From: JBPYFK01 sp051984675
GTDB taxonomy: Bacteria; Actinomycetota; Actinomycetes; Mycobacteriales; Pseudonocardiaceae
Assembly (NCBI GenBank): GCA_051984675.1
Contig: JBPYFK010000174.1
Span: forward strand, 1 to 62,623
Direction: 5' to 3'
Length of the DNA stretch: 62,623 bases
The position numbers and the translations under genes were made by a program. Shown piece by piece: positions 47,119-55,441 of the stretch (the stretch's first letter is position 1; the number at the start of each line of letters is the position of its first letter). The notes beneath the pieces are model-generated. The model had not been told where the DNA came from. It made no database searches and was given only the letters and a program-made list of their open reading frames with translations.

Positions 47119-47874
47119 GTGGACAGGCTCTGGCCAACGCACGGCCCTACGCAGGTGGAAAACGACCTGGAGGCGTTCTACGCCTACCCGGAACCGCTGG
47201 AACGGCCGTGGGTACGTGTGAACTTTGTCTCCAGCCTCGACGGCGCGGTCACTGTGGAGGGACGCTCCCGCGCCCTGTCCAGCCCCAGTGACCAACGGGT
47301 CCTCGCCCTGATCCGGGACCTCTCGGACGTGGTGCTGGTGGGGCTGGACACCGCGATCATCGAGGGCTATCACGGCGTGAAGCACACGGAGGTGCGCAGC
47401 GAGCGCCGCAGGCGCCACGGGCTGTCCGAGGTACCGCCGATCGCCGTGGTCACCCGCAGCTGCTCGCTGGGCACCGACTCGCCGCTGGTCAGCGACACCG
47501 TCGTGCCGCCGATCGTGCTCACCTGCGAAGACGCGCCCCCCGACCGGCGGGAGGCACTGGCGCGCGCCGGCGCTGACGTGGTGATCACGGGCACGGACGG
47601 CGTGGAGCTCCCCCGCGCGCTGGAGGCGTTGGACGAGCGCGGGCTGCGGCGGATCGGCTGCGAGGGTGGGCCGACACTGTTCGGTGACCTGGTGGCCGCC
47701 GATCTCGTCGACGAGTTATGCCTGAGCGTGTCACCGCTGCTCACCGCAGGTGACGCCGGGCGAATCTCGAACGGTCCGCACGTGCAGCGTCCCCGCCGGA
47801 TGCGGCTGGCGTCCGCGCTGCACTCGGACGAGTCGTTGCTGCTGCTGCGGTACACCCGAGTTTCCGACGAATGA
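47119..47874 (+). CDS. RibD C-terminal-type reductase (pyrimidine reductase family)
   Basis: A 251-residue stand-alone RibD-C/dihydrofolate-reductase-fold protein from GTG 47119. RPWVRVNFVSSLDGAVTVEGRSR is the NADPH/substrate strand signature, DVVLVGLDTAIIEGY and RRIGCEGGPTLFGDLVAADLVDELCLSVSPLL complete it. Such actinobacterial single-domain proteins are often annotated as pyrimidine reductases, though the riboflavin deaminase half is missing. It is divergent from zapE with only 34 bases between the starts. Confidence 0.87.
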   Translation: MDRLWPTHGPTQVENDLEAFYAYPEPLERPWVRVNFVSSLDGAVTVEGRSRALSSPSDQRVLALIRDLSDVVLVGLDTAIIEGYHGVKHTEVRSERRRRHGLSEVPPIAVVTRSCSLGTDSPLVSDTVVPPIVLTCEDAPPDRREALARAGADVVITGTDGVELPRALEALDERGLRRIGCEGGPTLFGDLVAADLVDELCLSVSPLLTAGDAGRISNGPHVQRPRRMRLASALHSDESLLLLRYTRVSDE

Positions 47875-47968
47875 CCCCTGCAGGGTGAAGTCGGGCACAA
47901 CGCCGTGAGGTTCCGGCGTTCGGCGCATCTGAAGCGGTGCCACATCCCGGTGGAAGGGAGGTCGCCGC

Positions 47969-48448
47969 ATGTCCCAGACCCGTCGCACCGAGGAGTCCGA
48001 CACCGACAGGACCTCCTCCGCCACGCAGAAGATCCCGGAAAGCCGGACCCCGTCCGGCCGGCTGGCTGAGGAGACGTCGCAGGGCAAGACGACCATCGCA
48101 CCGTCGGTCGTGCAGAAGATCGGAGGCATCGCGGCCCGCGAGATCGCGGGCGTGTTCGCGCTGGGCGGCGGTGTCTCCCGCGCCTTCGGGGCGATCCGCG
48201 AGCGGGTTCCCGGCGGCGGCACCCCCGGCGTGCAGGTGGAGGTGGGTGAGAAGCAGGCCGCTCTCGACCTGGACATCGTCGTCGAATATGGAGCGTCCAT
48301 TGTGGACCTGGCACGGGCCGTCCGGAGCAACGTCATCACCAGCGTGGAGCAGATGACCGGGCTGCAGGTCGTCGAGGTCAACATCGGCGTGTCCGACATC
48401 CAGCTGCCGGACGGCGGCGACATCGACTCACCGACCCGAGTGGAGTGA
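47969..48448 (+). CDS. Asp23/Gls24 envelope stress protein (first copy)
   Basis: A 159-residue protein with GGGAGG upstream. After a polar 45-residue tail the Asp23 core begins: TTIAPSVVQKIGGIAAREIAGVFALGGGVSRAFGAIRERV, then VQVEVGEKQAALDLDIVVEYGASIVDLARAVRSNVITSVEQMTGLQVVEVNIGVSDI. In Gram-positives Asp23 forms a membrane-associated meshwork anchored by AmaP. It heads a six-gene run of the same theme. A near-copy of the iterated palindrome (GTCCATTGTGGAC) lies at 48295. Confidence 0.9.
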   Translation: MSQTRRTEESDTDRTSSATQKIPESRTPSGRLAEETSQGKTTIAPSVVQKIGGIAAREIAGVFALGGGVSRAFGAIRERVPGGGTPGVQVEVGEKQAALDLDIVVEYGASIVDLARAVRSNVITSVEQMTGLQVVEVNIGVSDIQLPDGGDIDSPTRVE

Positions 48449-48476
48449 CCGGACCGGGACGACGAGGGAGGGGACC

Positions 48477-48803
48477 ATGGCATCTTCGGATCGCATCAGC
48501 TGGAACACCAACACCCAGACACCCGACCTGTCGCTGGCTGAGCAGGTGGCCGAGACCGCCCTGCGACACCCGGCGGTGTCACGCCTGGACGCCGACCCCG
48601 CGATGGCGTCGTACCTGCCCGGCAAGAAGGTCATCGGCGTGCGCACGGGCGGGCCTGGTGAGCCGGTCGAACTCGGGGTGGTACTGCGGCTGGACCGGCC
48701 GCTGCCGGAGGTCCTGGCGGAGTTGCGCGCACAGGTTCAGGAGGTCACCGGCCCGGTGCCGGTGAACATCACCGTCGCCGACGTCGTCCGGGACGGCTCG
48801 TAG
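48477..48803 (+). CDS. Short protein of the Asp23 cluster
   Basis: A 108-residue protein with GAGGGGACC before the ATG. VAETALRHPAVSRLDADPAMASYLPGKKVIGVRTGGPGEPVELGVVLRLDRPLPEVLAELRAQVQEVTGPVPVNITVADVV resembles the beta-alpha-beta core of Asp23 but lacks the N-terminal EIAGVV-type helix, so it looks like a minimal paralogue. Located 28 bases after the first Asp23 gene. It could pair with the full-length proteins. Confidence 0.8.
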   Translation: MASSDRISWNTNTQTPDLSLAEQVAETALRHPAVSRLDADPAMASYLPGKKVIGVRTGGPGEPVELGVVLRLDRPLPEVLAELRAQVQEVTGPVPVNITVADVVRDGS

Positions 48804-48842
48804 TCGCCGGGAGGGCTCGTGACACGAGGAGGAATGGCCACG

Positions 48843-49031
48843 ATGCGTGCGACACACATCGGCCTGTTCGTCGGCCTCATTCTCGGTGTGGCCGCGGCAG
48901 CCGGCGGGTTCACCGGGTTCCTGCTGACCCTGTTCATCGCGGCGATCGGGCTGGTGGTGGGCCGGATCGTCGACGGCGATCTGGAGATCGGCGAGTTGCT
49001 CGACAAGGTCGGGCGAGGCCGGGACCGGTGA
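48843..49031 (+). CDS. DUF2273-like small membrane protein
   Basis: A 62-residue protein. ATG 48843 is preferred because GAGGAGG lies ten bases before it; ATG 48834 is too close. Two short hydrophobic helices (IGLFVGLILGVAAAAGGF and FLLTLFIAAIGLVVGRIVDG) and a polar end with ELLDKVGRGRDR match the DUF2273 proteins that accompany AmaP in firmicutes. The stop overlaps the next GTG. Confidence 0.8.
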   Translation: MRATHIGLFVGLILGVAAAAGGFTGFLLTLFIAAIGLVVGRIVDGDLEIGELLDKVGRGRDR

Positions 49032-49360
49032 CCGGGCACATCACGGAGCTGGCCGACGCTGGCGAGCGCGGCCAGCTCGAAATCGACCGAGTCGTGCTAC
49101 GCAAGCTCGCCGAGTACGCCGCCGACTGTGCTGGAACCGGCGGGCGGCACGCGAGTGCACGGGTGTCCGGGCCGGTCGGTGAGCCGCACATCGCGCTGGA
49201 TCTGGCCGTGCGCTACCCCGGATCGGTCCGCGAGACGGTGCGCGCGGTCGAGCAGCGGGTGGTCGACGAGATCTTCTCTGCCACTGGCGTCGCGGTCCGG
49301 TCGATGCGGGTCACCGTCTCGGCGCTGGTCCCGGAACAGGCTGTGTCCAGAGTGGAGTAA
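49028..49360 (+). CDS. Asp23/Gls24 family protein (second full copy)
   Basis: A 110-residue protein from GTG 49028, sharing four bases with the upstream stop (GTGA), so translation is coupled. LEIDRVVLRKLAEYAADCAGT replaces the usual IAG helix, followed by IALDLAVRYPGSVRETVRAVEQRVVDEIFSATGVAVRSMRVTVSAL, the canonical Asp23 second half. It ends with a GTCCAGAGTGGAG near-palindrome. Confidence 0.85.
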   Translation: MTGHITELADAGERGQLEIDRVVLRKLAEYAADCAGTGGRHASARVSGPVGEPHIALDLAVRYPGSVRETVRAVEQRVVDEIFSATGVAVRSMRVTVSALVPEQAVSRVE

Positions 49361-49395
49361 ACCCGGTCCAGGGTGAACGAACCGGAGTTGTGGCG

Positions 49396-49932
49396 ATGCG
49401 CGTACTGGTACGTCTGATCGCGAGCCTGCTCGGACTCGCCGTCGCGGCGGTCGGGGCGTTGCTGATGATCGAGGCCGTGTGGACCTGGCTGGAGCCGGCG
49501 GGCGGTCCGCTGCTGGTGCCATGGCGGCTCGCCCGCGCGCAGCTGGGCCTGCTGAGCTGGAGCGACGGGGCTGTCCGGGCCTCGGCTACCGCCCTCGTCG
49601 TGGTGGGTCTGGTCCTGCTGACGGCCGCCGCGACCGCGCGCGGCAACGACCTCCGGTTGCACGATCCGGCCCCGTCCGTCACCGCGGTCACCGACATGCG
49701 TTCGCTCGCCAGGCTGGTCGGTCACCGGGTACGTGCCGAGGAGGGCGTCGCCGCCGCGTCGGTCACCGCCAGCCGGAAGCGGGTGCGCGTGCGTGCCAGG
49801 AGCGAGGGCACCGACGTCGGGGACCTGCCGGACCGGCTTTTCGAGGTGCTTTCGGCAACCGTTGGCGACCTCCCGCTGCGGACCACGCCCAAGGTGTCGG
49901 TGTCGGTCACGCCCGCTCGGGAGGGAACGTGA
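49396..49932 (+). CDS. DUF6286-type two-helix envelope protein
   Basis: A 178-residue membrane protein. ATG 49396 has GGAG eight bases upstream; GTG 49390 is too close. Two hydrophobic helices (LVRLIASLLGLAVAAVGALLM and a second around ATALVVVGLVLLTAAATA) are followed by a cytoplasmic domain that repeats an Asp23-like beta-alpha-beta pattern (EEGVAAASVTASRKRVRVRARS...TTPKVSVSVTPA). It matches the DUF6286/AmaP-like proteins of actinobacteria. The last base triplets overlap the next gene by four bases. Confidence 0.8.
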   Translation: MRVLVRLIASLLGLAVAAVGALLMIEAVWTWLEPAGGPLLVPWRLARAQLGLLSWSDGAVRASATALVVVGLVLLTAAATARGNDLRLHDPAPSVTAVTDMRSLARLVGHRVRAEEGVAAASVTASRKRVRVRARSEGTDVGDLPDRLFEVLSATVGDLPLRTTPKVSVSVTPAREGT

Positions 49933-50534
49933 CACCGGTGACGCGCCCACTGGGGTTCGAGCGCGGTCTCACCGTGGTCGCCGGAGTGATCGCGGTGCTC
50001 GCCGGAGCCGGCGGCCTCGCCTCCGGCGCGGGCTGGCTCGGTGCGTCGCACGCGCGGCGGCCCGTGCTGGAGCCGCTCGCGATCGCGTGGTTGGCGGGCA
50101 ACTGGCGGCTCGCTGTCCTCGGCACGTTCGCACTCGGGCTGCTGCTGTTCACGGTTGGGTTGTGGTGGGTCGCGCGCTCGTTGCGCCCGGAGGAACGGCC
50201 GGACATGCACCTGGAGCAGGACGGGACCGGTATCACCACGGACATCACCGTGGCCGCGTCGGCGCTCGCCGAGGCGATCCAGGCCGATGCTGCCTCGGTG
50301 ACCGGTGTTCGCCGTGCCCGCGCGCGGATGGTCTGCCACGGCAGCCCGACTGTCCCCCTCACCCCGGCCCTGCGACTGACGCTGTCTCTGCGTACGGGTA
50401 CTGATCTCCGGCAGGTCTGGACAGAGCTGGAGGACGGCGTGCTCGCCCGAGCCAGGCAGAGCCTCGAAGTCGACGCCCTTCCCACCGCGATCAGGCTGGA
50501 ACTCGACAAGGCCGCGCCCGAACGGGTTAGTTGA
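49929..50534 (+). CDS. AmaP-like alkaline shock membrane anchor
   Basis: A 201-residue protein from GTG 49929 (GAGGGAAC upstream, GTGA overlap). Two hydrophobic helices (GLTVVAGVIAVLAGAGGLASG and LAVLGTFALGLLLFTVGLWWV) flank an extracytoplasmic loop, then a 110-residue cytoplasmic domain with Asp23-like periodicity (TDITVAASALAEAIQADAASVTGVRRARARMV). AmaP anchors Asp23 to the membrane in Staphylococcus, so I infer the same here. It closes the six-gene run. Confidence 0.8.
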   Translation: MTPVTRPLGFERGLTVVAGVIAVLAGAGGLASGAGWLGASHARRPVLEPLAIAWLAGNWRLAVLGTFALGLLLFTVGLWWVARSLRPEERPDMHLEQDGTGITTDITVAASALAEAIQADAASVTGVRRARARMVCHGSPTVPLTPALRLTLSLRTGTDLRQVWTELEDGVLARARQSLEVDALPTAIRLELDKAAPERVS

Positions 50535-50637
50535 GTGCCCCCGTCTGAAGCCGACGGTGGGGATTTCACGCCCTATCCGTCCGGGTGACGCGTTTCTCCA
50601 CATCCTCAAGGGCGGGAATCCGCGCTATGTTTGCCCG

Positions 50638-51759
50638 ATGAGTTCCGGTGGCCTACCGCTGCGCCCGCCCATCAAGCCGATGCTGGCCAGTCCGGTACCG
50701 GCCATTCCCGACCGCGACGACATGCTCTTCGAACCCAAGTGGGACGGGTTCCGCTGCCTGGTGTTCGTCGACCCGTCCAGCGACGAACCGGTGGTCCTGC
50801 AGTCCCGAACCGGAAAGCCGTTCAACCGGTACTTCCCCGAGGTGCTGCGGGTGATCCGCGCGGCCGTGGATCGGCCGATGGTGCTCGACGGCGAACTCGT
50901 GGTGATCCTGCGCGACGGGCACGGCGACCGCCTGGACTGGGACGCGCTCAGCGAGCGCATCCATCCGGCAGCGAGCCGCGTGCGCGCGCTCGCCGAACGC
51001 ACGCCCGCGCGGTTCATCGCCTTCGACGTGCTGGCACTGGACGATCGCGACCTGCGCGACAGGGAGCTGGTCCACCGGCGGCAGTCGCTCGAAGAGCTGG
51101 ACCCCGGTGTCGAGCAGCTCCCGGTGACCCCGGCCACCACCGATCCGGCGGTCGCCCGCCGCTGGTTCGAGCTGTTCGAGGGTGCCGGGTTGGACGGCGT
51201 GATCGGCAAAGCCCTGGACAGCCGGTACCAGCCGGGCAAGCGCACCATGATCAAGGTGAAGCACTCGCGGACGGCGGACTGCGTGGTCGCCGGGTTGCGC
51301 TGGCACGCCGGGACCGAGCCTGGCGAGGCCGTCGGGTCCCTGCTGCTCGGCCTGCACGACGAGCACGGCGTCCTGCACCACGTCGGGGTCGTCGGGGCGT
51401 TTCCCGCGGCGCAACGCCGGGAGCTGGCGGTGGAGTTGGCCGAGTTGCGCACCGGGTCCGAGCAGGAGCACCCGTGGCTGGGGCCGCACGCCGAGGACGG
51501 GCGCCGGCTGCCGGGTGCGGTCACCCGGTGGCGCAGCGCCGAGCTGGAGTGGGAACCGCTGCTGCCGCAGCGGGTCGTCGAGGTGCGCTACGACCACACC
51601 GAAGGCGCCAGCCCCTCCCGGTTCCGCCACACCACGCAGTTCGCGCGTTGGCGCCCGGACCGCGACCCCGAGTCCTGCCGGTACGACCAGCTGGAGGAAC
51701 CCGCACGCTACGACCTCGACGCGGTTCTGCAGGGGCGCATCAGCCCCTCGAACAGGTGA
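50638..51759 (+). CDS. ligC: ATP-dependent DNA ligase, LigC type
   Basis: A 373-residue ligase from ATG 50638. FEPKWDGFRCLVF contains the adenylated Lys (KxDG), LQSRTGKPFNRYFPE and FIAFDVLALDDRDLRD are motifs III-like, GVIGKALDSRY motif IV and TMIKVKHSRTADCVVAG motif V. The size and pattern match mycobacterial LigC (Rv3731) rather than LigD, since no nuclease or polymerase domain is fused. It should seal nicks in repair. Its usual polymerase partner is encoded 4 kb away at 55681. Confidence 0.9.
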   Translation: MSSGGLPLRPPIKPMLASPVPAIPDRDDMLFEPKWDGFRCLVFVDPSSDEPVVLQSRTGKPFNRYFPEVLRVIRAAVDRPMVLDGELVVILRDGHGDRLDWDALSERIHPAASRVRALAERTPARFIAFDVLALDDRDLRDRELVHRRQSLEELDPGVEQLPVTPATTDPAVARRWFELFEGAGLDGVIGKALDSRYQPGKRTMIKVKHSRTADCVVAGLRWHAGTEPGEAVGSLLLGLHDEHGVLHHVGVVGAFPAAQRRELAVELAELRTGSEQEHPWLGPHAEDGRRLPGAVTRWRSAELEWEPLLPQRVVEVRYDHTEGASPSRFRHTTQFARWRPDRDPESCRYDQLEEPARYDLDAVLQGRISPSNR

Positions 51760-51778
51760 GGCGAACTACGCTCGTGGG

Positions 51779-52663
51779 GTGACTACGCAACGGATCGCCA
51801 TCATCGGTGGCGGAGCCATCGGAGGCGTGCTGGCCGCGAAGGCGAATGCACGGGGTCACGACGTGACGCTGTGCGTTCGGACACCCTTCGAGCGTCTGGT
51901 CGTGGAAACACCGGACGGTCGCGAGGAAATCCCGGTCACCCTCGCCACCGACCCGGCCGACGTCGACCCGGTCAACTGGGTGTTCCTGACGACGAAAGTG
52001 CAGGACGTTCCCGGCACCGCCGGCTGGCTGCACCGGTTCGACCAGCCGAGCACGCCGATTGTCGTGGTGCAGAACGGAGTTGAGCACGCCGAGGTGCTCG
52101 CGCCGATGGGGCTGGCGGCGCCGGTCCTGCCCGCGCTCACCTACGTCGGCGCTGAACGGGTGCTCCCCGGGCAGGTGATCTGCCGGACCGACATCAGCCT
52201 GATCGTGCCGGACGGAGACCTCGGGCAGCGGTTCGAGTCCCTGATCACCACCGACCGCGTGAAAGTGACTCGCAGCGCCGACTTCCACACCGACCAGTGG
52301 CGCAAGCTGCTGGCCAATCTCGCCGCCAACCCGATCACCGCGCTGACCCTGCGCCGGTTGGACGTGTTCAGCGACCCGGACATTCTCGACCTGACCCGGC
52401 GGATTCTCGTCGAGGCCACCGAAGTCGCGCAGGCCGAAGGCGCGAAGGTCGGCGAGTCCGACGTGGCGGCGATCCTCGCCGGTTTCACCCGCTACCCCAG
52501 CGACAACGGCTCGTCCATGCTCTATGACCGGCTCGCCGGTCACCCGACCGAGCACGAGCACATCAACGGGCCCGTGGTGCGGGCAGGTCAGCGCCACGGC
52601 ATCGACACGCCGTGGAACGGCACCATGCTCACGCTGATGCGCGCCTCGGCACCCTGCCCGTAG
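51779..52663 (+). CDS. ApbA/PanE-type ketopantoate reductase-like oxidoreductase
   Basis: A 294-residue NADP-dependent protein from GTG 51779. RIAIIGGGAIGGVLAAKANARGHDVTLCVRT is the Rossmann motif, WVFLTTKVQDVP and VVVQNGVEH (with the conserved Asn-Gly) the substrate side, and QWRKLLANLAANPITALT carries the catalytic Lys segment. The C-terminal helical domain contains SSMLYDRLAGHPTEHEHINGPVV. It is either a pantothenate-pathway enzyme or, as common for extra copies, a related 2-oxoacid reductase. It is 20 bases after ligC. Confidence 0.87.
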   Translation: MTTQRIAIIGGGAIGGVLAAKANARGHDVTLCVRTPFERLVVETPDGREEIPVTLATDPADVDPVNWVFLTTKVQDVPGTAGWLHRFDQPSTPIVVVQNGVEHAEVLAPMGLAAPVLPALTYVGAERVLPGQVICRTDISLIVPDGDLGQRFESLITTDRVKVTRSADFHTDQWRKLLANLAANPITALTLRRLDVFSDPDILDLTRRILVEATEVAQAEGAKVGESDVAAILAGFTRYPSDNGSSMLYDRLAGHPTEHEHINGPVVRAGQRHGIDTPWNGTMLTLMRASAPCP

Positions 52664-52667
52664 TCCG

Positions 52668-53603
52668 CTAAGCGGCCTTTCGGGTGGCGCCTATCGAGGC
52701 GACCACGACGCAGGCGATGGCGAGCCACTGCACAGGTTGGAGGATCTCGCCGAGCACGGCGAGACCGGCCAGGGCCGCCACCGCCGGTTCCAGGCTCATC
52801 AGCACCCCGAAGGTCCGGGGTGGGATGCGTCGCAACGCCTCCAGCTCCAGCGAGTAGGGGACCACCGATGACATCAGCGCGACCGCGAGACCGGCGAACA
52901 GAACTGTCGGTTGCAGGAGTGCCGCGCCGGCGTCGAACGCCCCGAACGGCAGCGCGACCAGCGCGGCGAACGCCATGCCCAGGGCAAGCCCCGATCCGCC
53001 GGTGGTGTGCTTGCCGAGCTTGGCGCCCATGAGGATGTAGCCCGCCCAGAAGGCGGCTGCCAGCAGTGCGAAACCGACGCCGACCCAGTTCAGGCCGCCG
53101 TCGAGCCGGCCCAGAAGCAGCACGCCGAGCCCGGCCAGCCCGGTCCACACCAGGTCGAGCTTGCGCCTCGAACCCAGTACCGCCACCGACAGCGGTCCGA
53201 GGAACTCGATGGTGACCGCGACGCCCAGGGGGATGCGGTCGAACGCCTGGTAGATGCTGATGTTCATGCTGGCCAGCACAACACCGTAGCCACCGACCAC
53301 CGCGAGCGTACGGCGGTTCATCCGCAACGACGGGCGCCAGGCCACCAGCAGCACCACGGCCGCGAACACCAGCCGCAACGTCACGGCACCGGAGGGGCCG
53401 GCCAGGTGGAACAGCTCCTTGGCGAAGGCCGCTCCGACCTGCAGGCTGATCACGCCGAGGAGCACCAGCGCCGGCGGCGGGACGGCGCCGAACGCCTGCG
53501 CGCCACGCGTCCGCGCTCCCGACACGCGCGTTGCGATCCCGTCGGTCCGGGTGCCCCCGCGTCTCACCCGGCCGGTGGGTGCTCCTTCGATGTGCGCGAC
53601 CAC
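52668..53603 (-). CDS. EamA/DMT-family exporter (RhtA-like)
   Basis: A ten-helix drug/metabolite transporter. GVISLQVGAAFAKELFHLAGPSGAVTLRLVFAAVVLLVAW and TIEFLGPLSVAVLGSRRKLD are typical of the RhtA threonine/homoserine exporter branch, and LMSSVVPYSLELEALRRIPPRTFGVLMSLEPAVAALAG is the second EamA repeat. I prefer GTG 53603 (311 residues), which has AAAGGGA upstream. A longer frame from GTG 53723 adds 40 residues encoded by a 15-bp minisatellite and has no clear ribosome binding site. The gene is convergent with the reductase, four bases apart. Confidence 0.85.
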   Translation of the reverse strand: MVAHIEGAPTGRVRRGGTRTDGIATRVSGARTRGAQAFGAVPPPALVLLGVISLQVGAAFAKELFHLAGPSGAVTLRLVFAAVVLLVAWRPSLRMNRRTLAVVGGYGVVLASMNISIYQAFDRIPLGVAVTIEFLGPLSVAVLGSRRKLDLVWTGLAGLGVLLLGRLDGGLNWVGVGFALLAAAFWAGYILMGAKLGKHTTGGSGLALGMAFAALVALPFGAFDAGAALLQPTVLFAGLAVALMSSVVPYSLELEALRRIPPRTFGVLMSLEPAVAALAGLAVLGEILQPVQWLAIACVVVASIGATRKAA

Positions 53604-53646
53604 GACCGTCCCTTTCTCGATCGTCGCTTCCTGACTGGTGCCTTCC

Positions 53647-53700
53647 GGGCTGGTGCCCTTAGAGGCTGGTCCCCTGGCGGCTGGTCCCCTGGCGGCTGGT
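53647..53700 (-). repeat. 15-bp minisatellite before the EamA gene
   Basis: GGCTGGTCCCCTGGC is repeated exactly at 53664-53678 and 53679-53693, with a truncated copy after and one or two degenerate copies before. It lies at or just before the start of the exporter gene; translated on the minus strand it gives a PAARG-type repeat. Confidence 0.8.
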
Positions 53701-53798
53701 CGATGACCCGTCGCGGTACTCACCGCCGGCTCACATCACCCGTGCGATCGTACGGGTTACCTCGGAGAGTGCTGTCCGCGTAGAGGAAGGACCACGTC

Positions 53799-55346
53799 GT
53801 GCGGCGGATCGTCCCGATCGTCCTGATCCTGCTGCTGCTCGCCGGGTGCTCCGCCGGGCCTTCGCGACGACCGGCTGTGGCCTACCGGGACTCGGACACA
53901 CCGGCGACGACCACACCGGCGCCTCCCCGTCCCGCCCCCGTGCCGGCGCTGGACCCGCCGGCGCAGGATTCGGTGCGGTGGACGGACTGCACCGACCAGA
54001 CACGAGCGAAGCTCGGGGTGGCCACCCTTGCGCCCGGGACCCGGTTCGGCTGCTCGGTCCTGCTCACCGCGCTGGATGCGCCGGACAACCCGGGGCAGGG
54101 CACGTCGCGGATGGCCGTGCTCAGCGTGGGCAGCGGCACGATTCCGCTGGTCGTGGTCAACGACGTGGAAGGCGAACCCGGCACGACCTACGCGGCCCGC
54201 CTCGCCTTGCGGATGCCGCCCGAGCTGCTGCGGACGTTCCGGCTCGTCGGCGTGGACCGGCGCGGCACGGGCCGGTCCGACCCGGTGCAGTGCGTCACAC
54301 CCGCGCAGCGGGAGGCCATCGCCGGCTTCGATCCGCAGGCCACCGATCGTCCGACACTGGACCGCCTGGTGGACGTGGTCCGGTCATCCAGCCAGAAGTG
54401 CCTGGGTGAGCTGCCCGATCGGCTGCAGGCTTACGACACCTGGAGGGCCGCCGCGGATCTGGAGGCCCTCCGCAGTGAACTGAGCGTGCCCAGGCTGCAC
54501 GCGATCGGGCGCGGCGAGGGTTCGCGGGTGTTGACCACCTACGCCGACCGCTACCCACAGAACGTCGGCCGGATGGTGCTCGACGGTGCGCCCGACCCTC
54601 AGGGCGATGCCATCCCCCAGTCCGAGGAACGTGCGCAGGGGGCCGAGCACGCCTTCGACGCGTTTGCCTCGGCCTGCGTGGCCACTGGATGCCCGCTGGG
54701 ACCCGATCCTCGCCGGACCGTCGGCGACCTGCTTGAACGAACCCGGACAAGGCCAATTCCCGCCGGTCCGGCGCAGGTCACCGCGGGCACGGTCGTGCAA
54801 GGCGTGCTGGCGGGCCTCAGCGACCAGATCCGCTGGCCCACCCTGACCGCCGCGCTGGATGCGGCGAACCGCGGAGACGGCACTGGCATCGAGAATCTGG
54901 TACGGCCGCTGCTGGCCGACGCCCCGCCAGGCGCCCCGATCCTGGACGCGACCTTGGTCACCACGTGCAACGACACCGCTGTACGGGTCCCGACACAACG
55001 CGGCGCTGACCTCGCGGCGGACTGGGTGCACCGGTACCCGCTGTTCGGCGGCGTGTTCGCGCAGCGGTTGGTGTGGTGCGGTCTGTGGCCGGTGCCGCGA
55101 CAGACCCCACCCGCACCGCATGCTTCAGGGCTGCCGCCCATCCCGGTGATCACGACGGACGCCGATCCGCTGACCCCAGCGCTCGGGAGCCAGCACATGG
55201 CCGGTCAGCTGCCCGGGAGCAGCACGATCGATTGGCAGGGCGCGGGGCACGGCGCGCTCGGCACATCGCCGTGCGCCACCGACGCGGCGAGGCGCTTTCT
55301 GATCGAGGGGCGCGTTCCGGTCAACACGACCGCTTGCCCGGCCTGA
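53799..55346 (+). CDS. Lipoprotein of the tripeptidyl-aminopeptidase-like hydrolase family, nucleophile lost
   Basis: A 515-residue lipoprotein from GTG 53799 (GAGGAAGGA upstream). Residues 1-17 are a signal with lipobox LLAGC. The fold follows Streptomyces TAP-like alpha/beta hydrolases: LRTFRLVGVDRRGTGRSDPVQC, then the helix preceding the elbow (DLEALRSELSV) and RYPQNVGRMVLDGAPDP. The elbow reads GRGEGS where family members have GVSYGT, so the catalytic Ser is Gly, and the oxyanion loop (NPGGPGGSG in relatives) is NDVEGEPGT. The Asp (TDADPLTPA) and His (GAGHGAL) are kept. I infer a pseudoenzyme with a binding role on the outer face of the membrane. Confidence 0.85.
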   Translation: MRRIVPIVLILLLLAGCSAGPSRRPAVAYRDSDTPATTTPAPPRPAPVPALDPPAQDSVRWTDCTDQTRAKLGVATLAPGTRFGCSVLLTALDAPDNPGQGTSRMAVLSVGSGTIPLVVVNDVEGEPGTTYAARLALRMPPELLRTFRLVGVDRRGTGRSDPVQCVTPAQREAIAGFDPQATDRPTLDRLVDVVRSSSQKCLGELPDRLQAYDTWRAAADLEALRSELSVPRLHAIGRGEGSRVLTTYADRYPQNVGRMVLDGAPDPQGDAIPQSEERAQGAEHAFDAFASACVATGCPLGPDPRRTVGDLLERTRTRPIPAGPAQVTAGTVVQGVLAGLSDQIRWPTLTAALDAANRGDGTGIENLVRPLLADAPPGAPILDATLVTTCNDTAVRVPTQRGADLAADWVHRYPLFGGVFAQRLVWCGLWPVPRQTPPAPHASGLPPIPVITTDADPLTPALGSQHMAGQLPGSSTIDWQGAGHGALGTSPCATDAARRFLIEGRVPVNTTACPA

Positions 55347-55384
55347 GCCTTCCGCGTTCTCCCGCTGCCCTAGGCAACGAAAAC

Positions 55385-55412
55385 TCCGGGGCGATCATCG
55401 GATCGCCCCGGA
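55385..55412 (+). terminator. Perfect 12-bp terminator hairpin
   Basis: TCCGGGGCGATC (55385-55396) pairs exactly with GATCGCCCCGGA (55401-55412) around ATCG, between the lipoprotein gene and the convergent cysteine-rich peptide gene. Confidence 0.8.
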
Positions 55413-55441
55413 CAGGTCCCCCCTCAGACGGCACCCAAGTT

